NCBI GenBank assembly: GCA_031281555.1
Contig: JAITFK010000058.1
Location: forward strand, 1-41,363
Direction of reading: 5' to 3'
Origin: Treponema sp.
GTDB taxonomy: Bacteria; Spirochaetota; Spirochaetia; Treponematales; Breznakiellaceae
DNA: 41,363 nucleotides
Numbering within the stretch: position 1 is the stretch's first letter; the number at the start of each line of letters is the position of its first letter. Position numbers and translations under genes: made by a program. Below are positions 17,574 through 25,907 of the stretch, piece by piece. The notes under the pieces are model-generated. The model was not told the DNA's origin. It saw only the letters and a list, made by a program, of their open reading frames with translations, and made no database searches.

Positions 17574-17601
17574 TTTCGCTTGAAAAGCGAAGGAGAGTGT
17601 T

Positions 17602-18066
17602 ATGGATATATCAAAGCCGGTAATGTTAAGTTCGGAAGAAAAAATCCAGCTTGATCAATTTGTCCGCGATTATAATATAAAATTAAGTCCGACGCGGCAA
17701 CCTCAGCAAAATTTGGGTAAGGATGATTTCTTAAAAATCCTTATTACCCAGCTTTCTTATCAGGATCCGACTTCACCAATGGAAGACAAGGAATTTATCG
17801 CCCAAATGGCGCAGTTCTCCACTTTGGAGCAGATGACTGCAATGGCGAAAGATTTTTCCATGCTGACAGCGATGCTTATGGGAAATGAAGCTTCTACGGC
17901 TCTTGGCAAAAATGTTGAGCTTGTAGAAGGAGAGCGCACTATTCAAGGTATGGTTCAGGCGGTAAGCAGGGGCGATGTTCCGCAGGTGCTTGTTAACGGA
18001 AATTTTTATAAGTGGGATCAGGTAACTAAAGTATTTGCAGATGAAAAGGAGAATTTAAACCTATGA
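17602..18066 (+). CDS. flgD: Flagellar hook assembly protein FlgD (hook cap)
   Basis: 154 residues, short compared with about 230 in enterobacteria but usual for spirochaetes. The conserved FlgD segment is present: [40 protein letters not shown]. The C-terminal beta domain seen in longer family members is absent. FlgD caps the growing hook and directs FlgE polymerisation, then is discarded. AGGAG lies 6 bases before the ATG. The stop codon overlaps the flgE start (ATGA), so cap and hook protein are translationally coupled. Confidence 0.95.
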   Translation: MDISKPVMLSSEEKIQLDQFVRDYNIKLSPTRQPQQNLGKDDFLKILITQLSYQDPTSPMEDKEFIAQMAQFSTLEQMTAMAKDFSMLTAMLMGNEASTALGKNVELVEGERTIQGMVQAVSRGDVPQVLVNGNFYKWDQVTKVFADEKENLNL

Positions 18067-19463
18067 TGCGATCATTGTTTTCCGGCGTTTCCGGGCTTCA
18101 GAATCATCAGACAAGAATGGACGTTATTGGCAATAACATTGCCAATATCAATACAACAGGTTTTAAAAGAAACCGTGTTAATTTTCAGGACCTTATTTAT
18201 CAGCAGCTTCAGGGAGCAGCCCGTCCGACTGAAGACTTGGGCGGTGTAAACCCGAAAGAAGTCGGTCTTGGAATGTCAATTGCGTCAATTGACACGCTTC
18301 ATATACAAGGTTCGCTGCAAACAACCGGCGTTGCTACAGACCTTGCCATTGTAGGCCAGGGTTTTTTCATTCTTGACGATATGGGCAAGCAGTTATTTAC
18401 AAGAGCCGGCGCGTTTTCAGTTGATTCTGACGGCGTATTGGTTAATCCCGCAAACGGCATGAAGGTGCAGGGCTGGATGGCAAGGGAAATTGACGGATAC
18501 ACCGTACTTGATGTTTCGCGGCCTGTGGAAGAGCTTGTTATTCCTGTGGGAGGAAAAGACCCGGCAAAAGCGACTACTATGATTGATTTTGCGTGTAATC
18601 TGGATAAACGTCTTCCCGAATTACCGGAAAATCCGTCAGGCGCACAGGTACGTGATGCGACATGGTCAACAACAATTGATATTTATGATACGTTCGGCGA
18701 CAAGCATATTTTGCAGGTTGAATTTACGAGAGTACCGGGAACCGTAAACCGCTGGAATGCAACGGTAAATGTCGATCCGCAAAACGAAGCTCCGACAAAC
18801 GCTACAATCGGTTTCGGCGCGGACGCTCCGGCTGTAGGCGGGCCGCAGACCTTCATTGTCAACTTTTCAAATAACGGTACTCTGCTTTCCGCCGAAGATG
18901 GAGCGGGAAACGTGTCCGGCGCTTCGGGAATGGTGCAGATGAATGTCGCATACGATGTTCAGACAGCTACTCCAAATGAAGACGGAACGCTTGTAAGGCA
19001 GGAATTTGTGCTTAACCTTGGCACTGTAGGCGGATTCACAAAATCAATTACCCAGTACGCGGAAGCCAGCTCCTCAAAGGCTGTAGAACAGGACGGACGC
19101 ACAATGGGTTATCTTGAAAGTTTCAAGATTGATTCAAGCGGAGTAATCACGGGAATTTATACAAACGGCAGTACAAGGGATTTAGCGCAGGTCGCCATTG
19201 CTACCTTCCCGAATCAGGGAGGCCTTGAAAAAGCAGGCGACAGTACATTCCGTGTGTCAAATAACTCAGGTATAGCGAATATCGGCCCTTCAGGGGTAGC
19301 CGGAAAAGGAAAGATTGTCGCCGGAACTTTGGAAATGTCCAATGTTGACATGGCGGATCAGTTTGTAGACATGATCGTTACCCAGCGCGGTTTTCAGGCC
19401 AACTCAAAAACAATACAAACTGCGGATCAGCTTTTACAGGAATTGTTGACGCTGAAGAGGTAA
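18063..19463 (+). CDS. flgE: Flagellar hook protein FlgE
   Basis: 466 residues. The N-terminus [20 protein letters not shown] followed by [20 protein letters not shown] is the rod/hook family signature, and the C-terminus ([35 protein letters not shown]) forms the paired D0 helices. The start at 18063 is preferred over the ATG at 18066 because AAAAGGAG at 18044-18051 is 11 bases away and the FlgD overlap is kept. With this numbering Lys165 and Cys178 (VGGKDPAKA...[10 protein letters not shown]) lie where Treponema denticola FlgE forms its lysinoalanine cross-link between subunits, a spirochaete trait that stiffens the hook. A strong hairpin follows the gene. Confidence 0.95.
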   Translation: MMRSLFSGVSGLQNHQTRMDVIGNNIANINTTGFKRNRVNFQDLIYQQLQGAARPTEDLGGVNPKEVGLGMSIASIDTLHIQGSLQTTGVATDLAIVGQGFFILDDMGKQLFTRAGAFSVDSDGVLVNPANGMKVQGWMAREIDGYTVLDVSRPVEELVIPVGGKDPAKATTMIDFACNLDKRLPELPENPSGAQVRDATWSTTIDIYDTFGDKHILQVEFTRVPGTVNRWNATVNVDPQNEAPTNATIGFGADAPAVGGPQTFIVNFSNNGTLLSAEDGAGNVSGASGMVQMNVAYDVQTATPNEDGTLVRQEFVLNLGTVGGFTKSITQYAEASSSKAVEQDGRTMGYLESFKIDSSGVITGIYTNGSTRDLAQVAIATFPNQGGLEKAGDSTFRVSNNSGIANIGPSGVAGKGKIVAGTLEMSNVDMADQFVDMIVTQRGFQANSKTIQTADQLLQELLTLKR

Positions 19464-19486
19464 CAGGCATTAGAGAACATTAAGCA

Positions 19487-19520
19487 GGCAGTAAATTAAT
19501 TCTGTTAAGAATTTACTGCC
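19487..19520 (+). terminator. Intra-operon hairpin after flgE
   Basis: GGCAGTAAATT (19487-19497) pairs perfectly with AATTTACTGCC (19510-19520) across a 12-base loop. It lies 23 bp after the flgE stop and 36 bp before flbD. There is only a weak T-run after it (GCTTTATGTTT). It could stop part of the transcripts or protect the 3' end of flgE mRNA, so that hook protein is made in larger amounts than FlbD and the motor proteins. Confidence 0.55.
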
Positions 19521-19556
19521 GCTTTATGTTTATTGATAATCGCCAATTGATAAGGT

Positions 19557-19754
19557 ATGATAAAAGTAACAAAGCTGGATGGCACAGAGTATTACATTAA
19601 CCCTCATCAAATTGAAAGTATTGAAATTCGTCCTGATACAACCTTGATGATGTTATCCGGCAAATACCATATTGTACGAGAAGAAGCGGATGATGTTTTG
19701 GAAAAAATTTATGCCTATCGCCGGCGGTTAAGTCCGTGTATAGTCCAGGAGTGA
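19557..19754 (+). CDS. flbD: Flagellar protein FlbD
   Basis: 65 residues, the usual size. FlbD (SwrD in Bacillus) is a small cytoplasmic protein always found in front of motA in spirochaetes and many Firmicutes; in Bacillus it raises flagellar motor power by increasing stator levels or incorporation. The sequence begins MIKVTKLDGTEYYINPHQIE and has SIEIRPDTTLMMLSGKYHIV, typical of the family. The ribosome site is weak (AAGG just before the ATG). motA starts 4 bp after the stop. Confidence 0.9.
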   Translation: MIKVTKLDGTEYYINPHQIESIEIRPDTTLMMLSGKYHIVREEADDVLEKIYAYRRRLSPCIVQE

Positions 19755-19758
19755 GAAT

Positions 19759-20553
19759 ATGAATAAAAGCTTGAATATGGGTACTCTGATTGGCTTGATT
19801 GGCGCAATAGTTATGATCCTTGGATCTATTTTATTGAGCGGTAACAGTTTGATGGCCTTCGTAGATATACCCTCATTAGCACTCGTTCTTATGGGTTCAT
19901 ATTTTGCTCTTATGATGGCCTTCTCCTTGACTGACAGTTTGGGCGTTTTTGCCGCTATCGGACTTACCTTCCAACAGCCTGTATTTGATTCGGGGAGTAT
20001 AATCCAGAAAATGATTGCGTTTTCCGAAAAAGCCCGCCGCGAAGGTTTACTTGCTCTGGAAGACGAGCTTGAAGACCTTGATGATGAATTTGTGAAAAAA
20101 GGTTTACGTCTTGTTGTTGACGGAACCGACGCTACAATTATCCGTGATCTTATGGAACTGGAATTAAGTCAAATGCAAAGCCGGCATTCATTCAAGATTA
20201 AGCTTATAAATATGTGGGCTACTCTTGTTCCCGGTCTTGGAATGTTAGGTACGGTTATGGGACTTGTAGGTATGTTACGCAACCTTGATGATAAAGCGTC
20301 TATCGGCCCTAACATGGCCCTTGCTCTTATTACCACGTTCTATGGTTCTTTATTCTCTAACGTATTCTTTATTCCCTGGGCGAATAAGCTTGGGGTGTTT
20401 GACAATGATGAAGCCGGTATGAAAGAAATGATCATTGAAGGGGTTCTTTCGATTCAATCGGGCGATAATACACGTATTCTGGCTATGAAGCTTCTTGCAT
20501 ATCTTAATCCAATTGCGCGGGCGGCTATAGAAAAAGAAGTAATAAAAGATTAG
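19759..20553 (+). CDS. motA: Flagellar motor stator protein MotA
   Basis: 264 residues with four membrane segments: about 8-28, 33-55, 148-168 and 182-205. MotA and MotB form the ion channel that drives flagellar rotation. The cytoplasmic loop includes SEKARREGLLALEDELEDLD and VDGTDATIIRDLMELEL, with charged residues that contact FliG in known MotA. The third and fourth segments contain LVPGLGMLGTVMGLVGMLRN and IGPNMALALITTFYGSLFSN, with the conserved prolines near the channel. The start has GGAG a few bases upstream. motB follows after 26 bp. Confidence 0.95.
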   Translation: MNKSLNMGTLIGLIGAIVMILGSILLSGNSLMAFVDIPSLALVLMGSYFALMMAFSLTDSLGVFAAIGLTFQQPVFDSGSIIQKMIAFSEKARREGLLALEDELEDLDDEFVKKGLRLVVDGTDATIIRDLMELELSQMQSRHSFKIKLINMWATLVPGLGMLGTVMGLVGMLRNLDDKASIGPNMALALITTFYGSLFSNVFFIPWANKLGVFDNDEAGMKEMIIEGVLSIQSGDNTRILAMKLLAYLNPIARAAIEKEVIKD

Positions 20554-20579
20554 ACTTGTTCAACAACTAGAGGAATTAC

Positions 20580-21308
20580 ATGGCTCGTAAGAAAAAAGCT
20601 GATGAACCTACTCCCAGTACCTGGTTAAATACCTATTCGGACATGATAACCCTTTGTCTTTGCTTCTTTGTTATTCTGTTTAACCCTGATGAAGTTACGC
20701 AGGCTCAGTTGGACGCCATTTCGGAAGCCATTCGTACAGGCGGTATCGGCGCCATGGCTGGAGGTCTTACTCTTTCGGCAGGACGCATGGCGGAACTGGG
20801 TAATACGATTATGTCCCTGCCTTCCATGGAACGAGGGCGAGTCATGGGAACTGCTATGCGGAAAGCTGTCTCTGTCTTTTCTCCTGAAATTCGCTCAAAT
20901 AAAGTAAAAATAACACATGATGAAAGAGGACTTGTTATCACACTTGCGGGAGACGCGTTGTTTAATCCAGCAAGCGCGCGAATTAATATAGAAGCGACTA
21001 GGGATATGTTGATGCGGCTTGCCACTTATTTATCTTCCGATGAATTGCGGGGTAAAAAATTCAGGATAGAAGGACATACTGACGCGGTTGATATAGACCC
21101 CTCAGGCCCGTGGGAGGATAACTGGCAGCTTTCTTCCGAAAGATCAAGGGCTGTACTTCGTTATCTTGCGGCGCTTGGCATTGACGAAAGACGTTTTCAA
21201 ATAGCCGGTTTTGCGGATACAATGCCGCTTGCGTCAAACGATACTGAAGAAGGCCGCGCCATTAACCGCCGTGTCGATGTAATAATTCTTGATGAAGGTC
21301 ATTTGTAA
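20580..21308 (+). CDS. motB: Flagellar motor stator protein MotB
   Basis: 242 residues. The single membrane segment at about 17-38 (WLNTYSDMITLCLCFFVILF) contains the ion-carrying Asp of MotB in the YSDMIT context. A periplasmic linker follows and then an OmpA-like peptidoglycan-binding domain at about 120-238 (GDALFNPASARINIEATRDM, IEGHTDAVD, LSSERSRAVLRYLAALGI, INRRVDVIIL). The residue next to the Asp is not diagnostic enough here to say whether H+ or Na+ is used. MotB is the last gene of this operon; the next gene is on the other strand, whereas other spirochaetes carry fliL here. Confidence 0.95.
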   Translation: MARKKKADEPTPSTWLNTYSDMITLCLCFFVILFNPDEVTQAQLDAISEAIRTGGIGAMAGGLTLSAGRMAELGNTIMSLPSMERGRVMGTAMRKAVSVFSPEIRSNKVKITHDERGLVITLAGDALFNPASARINIEATRDMLMRLATYLSSDELRGKKFRIEGHTDAVDIDPSGPWEDNWQLSSERSRAVLRYLAALGIDERRFQIAGFADTMPLASNDTEEGRAINRRVDVIILDEGHL

Positions 21309-21316
21309 ACCAAACG

Positions 21317-21346
21317 ACGCTAAAATACTCACAGACAGTGAAGCGT
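21317..21346. terminator. Possible bidirectional terminator between motB and the GH26 gene
   Basis: In the 40-bp gap between two convergent genes, ACGCT (21317-21321) pairs with AGCGT (21342-21346) and TCAC (21329-21332) pairs with GTGA (21338-21341), with a seven-base bulge on one side. The following TATTAAAA is AT-rich but not a clean T-run. It is a weak candidate. Confidence 0.25.
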
Positions 21347-21348
21347 TA

Positions 21349-22494
21349 TTAAAAACGATAAGCAGTTAAATCCGGCAATTTATCAAGAGTAATAACACGC
21401 GGATGATGATAAACTTTTTCTTTATGCGCCTGCGTGTTAATTGATTCGCCTGTCCAGAAATTGTCCTTGTGGGATTCTCCGTCATAGGAATTATAACGAT
21501 CATTCCATGTCATAAACCATGACCACATTGCTTCGTCTTTTATACATTCGTCAGGGTCGGGTATTTTTCCGTTTTCCGTAAGGGCGATAATGCGTTTTCC
21601 CGAAGGAATCATCGCAGAAGCAATATCGAATTCTTTTTTTTGAGACGCGTAAGTATTTGAGTACAGATCGCGTCCTACAATGTCTACAGTATCAGGATTT
21701 GGCAGCCATGCTGTGTTATCGGCGTTCCAAACCCAGATAAGGTTATTTAGCTGTTTAACATTTGTCAAATATTCATGCATGAATTCCCACAGCGCTTTGT
21801 ACTGCGCTGCCCCGCTTGCTCCCCACCAGAACCAACCGCCGGATGCTTCATGCAATGGCCGCCAAAGAACCGGAATATCGCGCTCCTGTAAAATTTTAAG
21901 CTTCTCCGCAGCTTTATCAAGATCCTTAACAATAGTTTTGAAATCATCGCTTTCTCTGTCCAGTTTGCCGTCTTTCCAGGGAATGCGAAATTTAGTTTTA
22001 TCAGAATAAAATTCATTGGTAGGACCGACGCGCCAATGCCAGCAAAATGTTACAATACCGTGAATATTTCCGTTTGACAGAAGCGGGACACCGTTGTTTT
22101 TACCTTCCCACCATTCAATCGCTTCGTTTATCTGTTCCATACCTCCGAAAAAAGGCGCATTATTTTTGGGCAGTTCAAGAAAGTCAAAACCTTTAAGAGC
22201 CGGATATTTTCCCGTATCATTGTACACCCGTGAGATCATATCCATAGACGCATTGGTAGTCCATGATGTATCCATTTGTCCTGAGATGATGTTTTTTCCG
22301 AATTGGTCTGAGAGAAAATTTAACAGGCGTTTTTTATTCTGTGAATCTTCAGGCGCAGGAAGAACATTTATAACAATAGACGATTTGTTATTTTTTTCGG
22401 CAGTGCCATCTTCATTCTTTTTTTGAGCGCATGAGAATAGCGCTGCCGCAGCTAAAATAGTTATGATAATTTTTATAAAGAAATTTGTTTTCAT
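21349..22494 (-). CDS. Secreted beta-mannanase, glycoside hydrolase family 26, lipoprotein
   Basis: 381 residues from the ATG at 22494. An in-frame ATG also exists at 22515, but a TTGACA-N17-TATTCT promoter overlaps it, and starting at 22494 gives a clean lipoprotein signal (MKTNFFIKIIITILAAAALF then SC, Cys22). GH26 enzymes cut beta-1,4-mannan or related beta-glucans. Features: ISGQMDTSW near the N-terminus, FCWHWRVG, the acid/base Glu in WRPLHEASGGWFWWG, IWVWNAD, and the nucleophile Glu in ALTENG. Both catalytic Glu are present. As a lipoprotein it would act at the cell surface or periplasm. The GH1-GH36-transporter operon and epimerase further right fit the same substrate. Confidence 0.9.
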   Translation of the reverse strand: MKTNFFIKIIITILAAAALFSCAQKKNEDGTAEKNNKSSIVINVLPAPEDSQNKKRLLNFLSDQFGKNIISGQMDTSWTTNASMDMISRVYNDTGKYPALKGFDFLELPKNNAPFFGGMEQINEAIEWWEGKNNGVPLLSNGNIHGIVTFCWHWRVGPTNEFYSDKTKFRIPWKDGKLDRESDDFKTIVKDLDKAAEKLKILQERDIPVLWRPLHEASGGWFWWGASGAAQYKALWEFMHEYLTNVKQLNNLIWVWNADNTAWLPNPDTVDIVGRDLYSNTYASQKKEFDIASAMIPSGKRIIALTENGKIPDPDECIKDEAMWSWFMTWNDRYNSYDGESHKDNFWTGESINTQAHKEKVYHHPRVITLDKLPDLTAYRF

Positions 22495-22506
22495 GCTTTT
22501 AATGTC

Positions 22507-22535
22507 AGAATACATTGGTCGTTATCCGCTGTCAA
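22507..22535 (-). promoter_or_regulatory. Candidate sigma-70 promoter of the GH26 mannanase gene
   Basis: On the minus strand a perfect TTGACA (22535-22530) is followed by 17 bases and TATTCT (22512-22507), which matches TATAAT in four places. Transcription would begin about six bases before the ATG at 22494, so the mRNA would be nearly leaderless; no ribosome binding site is visible either. The box lies downstream of the alternative ATG at 22515, which supports the shorter start. Confidence 0.45.
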
Positions 22536-22569
22536 ATAAAAAGGATGCGAACTGTTTTTTTGTTAAATA

Positions 22570-22689
22570 GAGTCTGTCTATAATGTGGACACATTATAGA
22601 CAGATTACTTTAAAAATCGTATTTTCATAGCCTATAGGCGAGAAAATATAATGTCTGTCCGCAAAGTAACCGACTTTGTGGACAGACAC
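22570..22689 (+). mobile_element. MITE-like element, copy 1 (120 bp), flanked by TAAATA
   Basis: The element begins GAGTCTGTC and ends GACAGACAC, inverted repeats with one mismatch. TAAATA lies directly on both sides (22564-22569 and 22690-22695), the expected trace of insertion. Inside are three hairpins: TCTGTCTATAATGTG with CACATTATAGACAGA (15 perfect pairs), TATTTTC with GAAAATA (with inner GCC-TATA-GGC), and GTCTGTCCGCAAAGT with ACTTTGTGGACAGAC. There is no reading frame. A second copy lies at 35901-36035 in the same orientation. It sits between pyk and the mannanase gene and overlaps the pyk stop codon by one base. Confidence 0.85.
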
Positions 22690-24500
22690 TAAATAGTTCC
22701 TTCGTACACAAGCAGTTCTTTTCCGTCTATTGTTACCATTAATCCGGGTTCGAGTTTTTTTGCCGCTTCTCTGATGTGGGTAAGCCAGACAAGATTGGGA
22801 TTGATAAGCTGTAATTTTTGTTCGCTGATTAACGAAACCCCTTCGCAGATAATTCCGTTTACCATGCTGATAACAGACAAGTAGTCTTCGGTCAGCACAT
22901 TACAAATAAGTATTTCGCCGCCGCCCGAAGACTTGATTTTTTTACAGGCCTCATCGGCAGTTATAGCGTGTATTATCCTGCCATGTACGCGGGTAACGGA
23001 AGGATTTGCGTAACCGCCGGCATTTGAACGCGCGAGAACCGTCCCGATAATGATAACACGGACAGTATTTATCATGTTCGGACTTTCAAGCGGAAGGCCC
23101 GCAATAAGAACTATTTTATCCGATATACCTGCCGCTCCGGTTTCCGAAACAGCATTCATGGTGTTGAGTATCATGCTGTCCGAATCGCCGACTACCGACT
23201 TGATATAGGTATTAACACCCCAGTACAACTGCATAATACGTTCAGAGCGCTTATCGGTTGTTACGGCAAGAATAGGTTCATCCGGTCTGAATACACTTAA
23301 AATTCGCGCGGTATTTCCGCTTCGGGTCGGCGTAACTATAGCTTTTGCGTTTACCGCTGTCGCTGTTTCAACTCCGGCTCTCGACATTATGATGCCTAAA
23401 TTATCTTTCGGGTTATGTACTTCGGAATGACATTCATTATGGAAATTTCTCATACGCATACGGAATTCATCCGACTGCTCAATGACGCACGCTATTTTAT
23501 CCATCGTTTTCACAGCTTCCACCGGATAAGCTCCCGCAGATGTTTCGCCTGAGAGCATGATCGCGTCGGTTCCGTCGAGTATTGCGTTTGCCACATCGGT
23601 TAATTCAGCGCGGGTGGGACGCGGATTCACAATCATAGATTCCAGCATCTGTGTCGCTGTAATAACAGGCTTTCCTGCCCTGCGGCACACGTTAATAATG
23701 TGTTTCTGCGCCAGAGGAATCTGCTCGGTGGGAAGTTGTACGCCAAGGTCTCCCCTTGCTACCATTACGCCGTCCGCAAGCCTGGCAATTTCTTTTATAT
23801 TTTCAAGGCCTTCACCGCTTTCAATTTTGGCAATTATTCTAATGTGAGAAGAGTGGCTTTCAAGGAATTCTCTTATTTCAGTTACTTCATGAGGAAAACT
23901 TAAAAAACTCGCCGCGATATAATCAAGATCCATTGAAATGCCGAATTCTATGTCCTTCTTGTCCTGCTCGCTCATAATGGGAAGATTGGCGTGAACGCCG
24001 ATGAGGTTAACATTTTTTTTGCTGCCAATGACGGCTGTATTGTTCGCGCGGCATTTGATGCCTCCTGCGGTATCAATCACTTCAAGCTCAAGAAGCCCGT
24101 CAGCGACAAGAACCCGGTGTCCGCATTGAAGTTTTGTTTCCGCTTCTTTCCACGATAATGAAATGTGCGCGGGAGTTTCGTTCTCTGCCGCTGTAGTAAA
24201 ACAACCATCGGTAGAAATAACAACCTGGTCCCCTTTATTTATCGTAATTTTACCGTCATTTTCTACCATGCCTGTCCGTATCTCAGGTCCCTTGGTGTCC
24301 AGTAGAAGCGCAACGGGAATTCCAAGCTCACTTGAAATACGCCTGACACGTTCTACGGAAGCTTTATGCTCGTCTGGTGTCCCATGAGAAAAATTAAGAC
24401 GCGCCACATTCATTCCGGCAAGTATAAGACCGCGTACAACATCATCTCCGGATGATGCGGGACCTAGAGAACATACTATTTTAGTTTTCCTGTTTTTCAT
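22689..24500 (-). CDS. pyk: Pyruvate kinase with C-terminal extra domain
   Basis: 603 residues, compared with about 470 for the plain enzyme. Pyruvate kinase converts phosphoenolpyruvate and ADP to pyruvate and ATP, the last step of glycolysis. MKNRKTKIVCSLGPASSGDD, ARLNFSHGTPDEHKASV, the signature IIAKIESGEGLENI, MVARGDLGVQLP and GKPVITATQMLESM are clear. From about residue 490 there is an additional domain resembling the PEP-utiliser-like extension of Bacillus-type enzymes, but the usual Thr-Ser-His motif is not seen, so it is probably non-catalytic. The stop codon TAG is formed by the end of the adjacent mobile element. AAGGAG lies 14 bases before the ATG, a long spacing. Confidence 0.94.
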   Translation of the reverse strand: MKNRKTKIVCSLGPASSGDDVVRGLILAGMNVARLNFSHGTPDEHKASVERVRRISSELGIPVALLLDTKGPEIRTGMVENDGKITINKGDQVVISTDGCFTTAAENETPAHISLSWKEAETKLQCGHRVLVADGLLELEVIDTAGGIKCRANNTAVIGSKKNVNLIGVHANLPIMSEQDKKDIEFGISMDLDYIAASFLSFPHEVTEIREFLESHSSHIRIIAKIESGEGLENIKEIARLADGVMVARGDLGVQLPTEQIPLAQKHIINVCRRAGKPVITATQMLESMIVNPRPTRAELTDVANAILDGTDAIMLSGETSAGAYPVEAVKTMDKIACVIEQSDEFRMRMRNFHNECHSEVHNPKDNLGIIMSRAGVETATAVNAKAIVTPTRSGNTARILSVFRPDEPILAVTTDKRSERIMQLYWGVNTYIKSVVGDSDSMILNTMNAVSETGAAGISDKIVLIAGLPLESPNMINTVRVIIIGTVLARSNAGGYANPSVTRVHGRIIHAITADEACKKIKSSGGGEILICNVLTEDYLSVISMVNGIICEGVSLISEQKLQLINPNLVWLTHIREAAKKLEPGLMVTIDGKELLVYEGTI

Positions 24501-24527
24501 AATTTGTGCTGCGTCTCCTTTTGCTTG

Positions 24528-24536
24528 ATTATAACA
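24528..24536 (-). promoter_or_regulatory. Candidate extended -10 promoter of pyk
   Basis: On the minus strand TGTTATAAT fits an extended -10 box (TGnTATAAT). No good -35 is seen. GCTTGAT (24523-24529) and ATCAAGC (24540-24546) form an inverted repeat around the box, which could be an operator. Transcription would start close to the ribosome site of pyk. Confidence 0.4.
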
Positions 24537-24604
24537 TAGATCAAGCTTATGCGGAAGCTATACAACATTAACTTTAGGTATTATTTAGATATCCTAATGG
24601 CTCT

Positions 24605-25267
24605 TTATTTTTGCAAATATTTAGCCTTAAAGAAATTCAGGTTTGGAGGGAACCAAGCAGGATCAAAAGCAAGTCCGTCATAAAGTTCAAAATTATCTAA
24701 CAATCCGCTTCCGTTTTGTTCATTATTATCAATTGTAATATCATACCAAACAGAAAATCGGGAATTAACATTTCCTTTTTCATATTCATTAATTATTTTT
24801 TTCATCTCATTATACGTTAGATATTTTTCAATAAAAATATAGTAATGGTTCATCGTATTATCAGATTCACTTTTAATCGCTAACGGTTCAGCCATTTTTG
24901 AGACCAATACTTTGCCGCTTTTTTGCAGATAGATTAAGTTAAACCCGTCAACTGTATCTCCGTCATCATTTGCTGTTTCATTCAGGTAAATAGAAATATC
25001 TACCCCGTTTCTTTTTAATAAAATATCATAATTACCGATTAATATATTGCCGTTCATAAACTTAAAACTGCCAATTTGATAATCGCCGGTATATTGAACA
25101 GGTATACAAAAATAATAGTCTTTTTCATTATTCAACATGAATATAGATAAAGTATTTTTCAATGAAAAATCATATTTGGAAAAGTCATTTTGGCGTTTTG
25201 TCGCGCAATTTGAGAAGTTAATTACTAAAAATAAACTTATAATACAAAAACTAAATCTATTCTTCAT
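24605..25267 (-). CDS. Hypothetical lipoprotein
   Basis: 220 residues from the ATG at 25267. The open frame extends further upstream, but starting here gives a proper lipoprotein signal (MKNRFSFCIISLFLVINFSN then Cys21), and the extra upstream residues look like noise. No family recognised. The mature part contains short beta-rich segments (YYFCIPVQYTGDYQIGSFKF, GVDISIYLNETANDDGDTVD) and ends WFPPNLNFFKAKYLQK. Its DNA is clearly more AT-rich than the flanking pyk gene, so it may have been acquired. It probably sits on the periplasmic side of a membrane. The ribosome site is poor. Confidence 0.6.
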   Translation of the reverse strand: MKNRFSFCIISLFLVINFSNCATKRQNDFSKYDFSLKNTLSIFMLNNEKDYYFCIPVQYTGDYQIGSFKFMNGNILIGNYDILLKRNGVDISIYLNETANDDGDTVDGFNLIYLQKSGKVLVSKMAEPLAIKSESDNTMNHYYIFIEKYLTYNEMKKIINEYEKGNVNSRFSVWYDITIDNNEQNGSGLLDNFELYDGLAFDPAWFPPNLNFFKAKYLQK

Positions 25268-25350
25268 ACAGAGAAGATACATCGGAATAATTATTTTGTC
25301 AATAATAATTGTATCTGTATTTGTATCGCCTAACGTTTTGCCTGTGTTTT

Positions 25351-25689
25351 TTAATACAGCCGCCCGCCAAGAGGAACAATTTTCTCCGGTGTTATTAAAA
25401 TACACTCGTTTTTGTCATCTGGAACGCCCAGCGTTAAAACTTCAGAAACAGCGGGGCCGATTTGCCTTGGAGGAAAATTAACCACACACAGCACTTGTTT
25501 TCCTGTTAAATCATCAATTTTATAATTTTGAGGTAATTGCGCGCAAGATTTTTTTATACCTATAGTTTCGCCAAAATCAATCTTTAATTTATAAGACGGT
25601 TTACGAGCTTCTGGGAAATTTTCCGCTTCTATAATTTTTCCGACGCGAATGTCCAGCTTTTGAAAATCATCATATTTCGCCATGTCCAT
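25351..25689 (-). CDS. csaA: CsaA-type tRNA-binding-domain protein
   Basis: 112 residues from the ATG at 25689. An upstream in-frame ATG (25704) exists, but AAGGAG directly follows that ATG and lies 6 bases before the chosen one, so the later start is correct. The protein is a single EMAP/tRNA-binding OB-fold domain: DFQKLDIRVGKIIEAENFPE, SYKLKIDFG, CAQLPQNY, LTGKQVLCVVNFPPRQIG and SEVLTLGVPD. CsaA proteins bind tRNA and have been described as export-related chaperones in Bacillus. It sits 83 bp upstream of the hypothetical lipoprotein and may be co-transcribed with it. Confidence 0.9.
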   Translation of the reverse strand: MDMAKYDDFQKLDIRVGKIIEAENFPEARKPSYKLKIDFGETIGIKKSCAQLPQNYKIDDLTGKQVLCVVNFPPRQIGPAVSEVLTLGVPDDKNECILITPEKIVPLGGRLY

Positions 25690-25907
25690 TTTTTGCTCCT
25701 TCATTAATTATAATTTATGGAATGGATAATAGGGCCTCTAATCTCTTGTATGTGACAAAAGAGCAGCATAAACAAATACCATAATACAATGTACATACGT
25801 GGAATAAAATAAGGCAAAATCAAAAAACAGGCCAATCTTGCGTACACCTCAATTAAAGCAAGGAATATTGTATCACTATAGGCTAAAGTGAATATCAACT
25901 ATAGACT

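Noticed and set aside
22570-22689. The hairpin element considered as a riboswitch, small RNA gene or simple terminator
   Set aside because: The second copy in an unrelated context and the different flanking duplications fit insertion better, although it may affect transcription after insertion.
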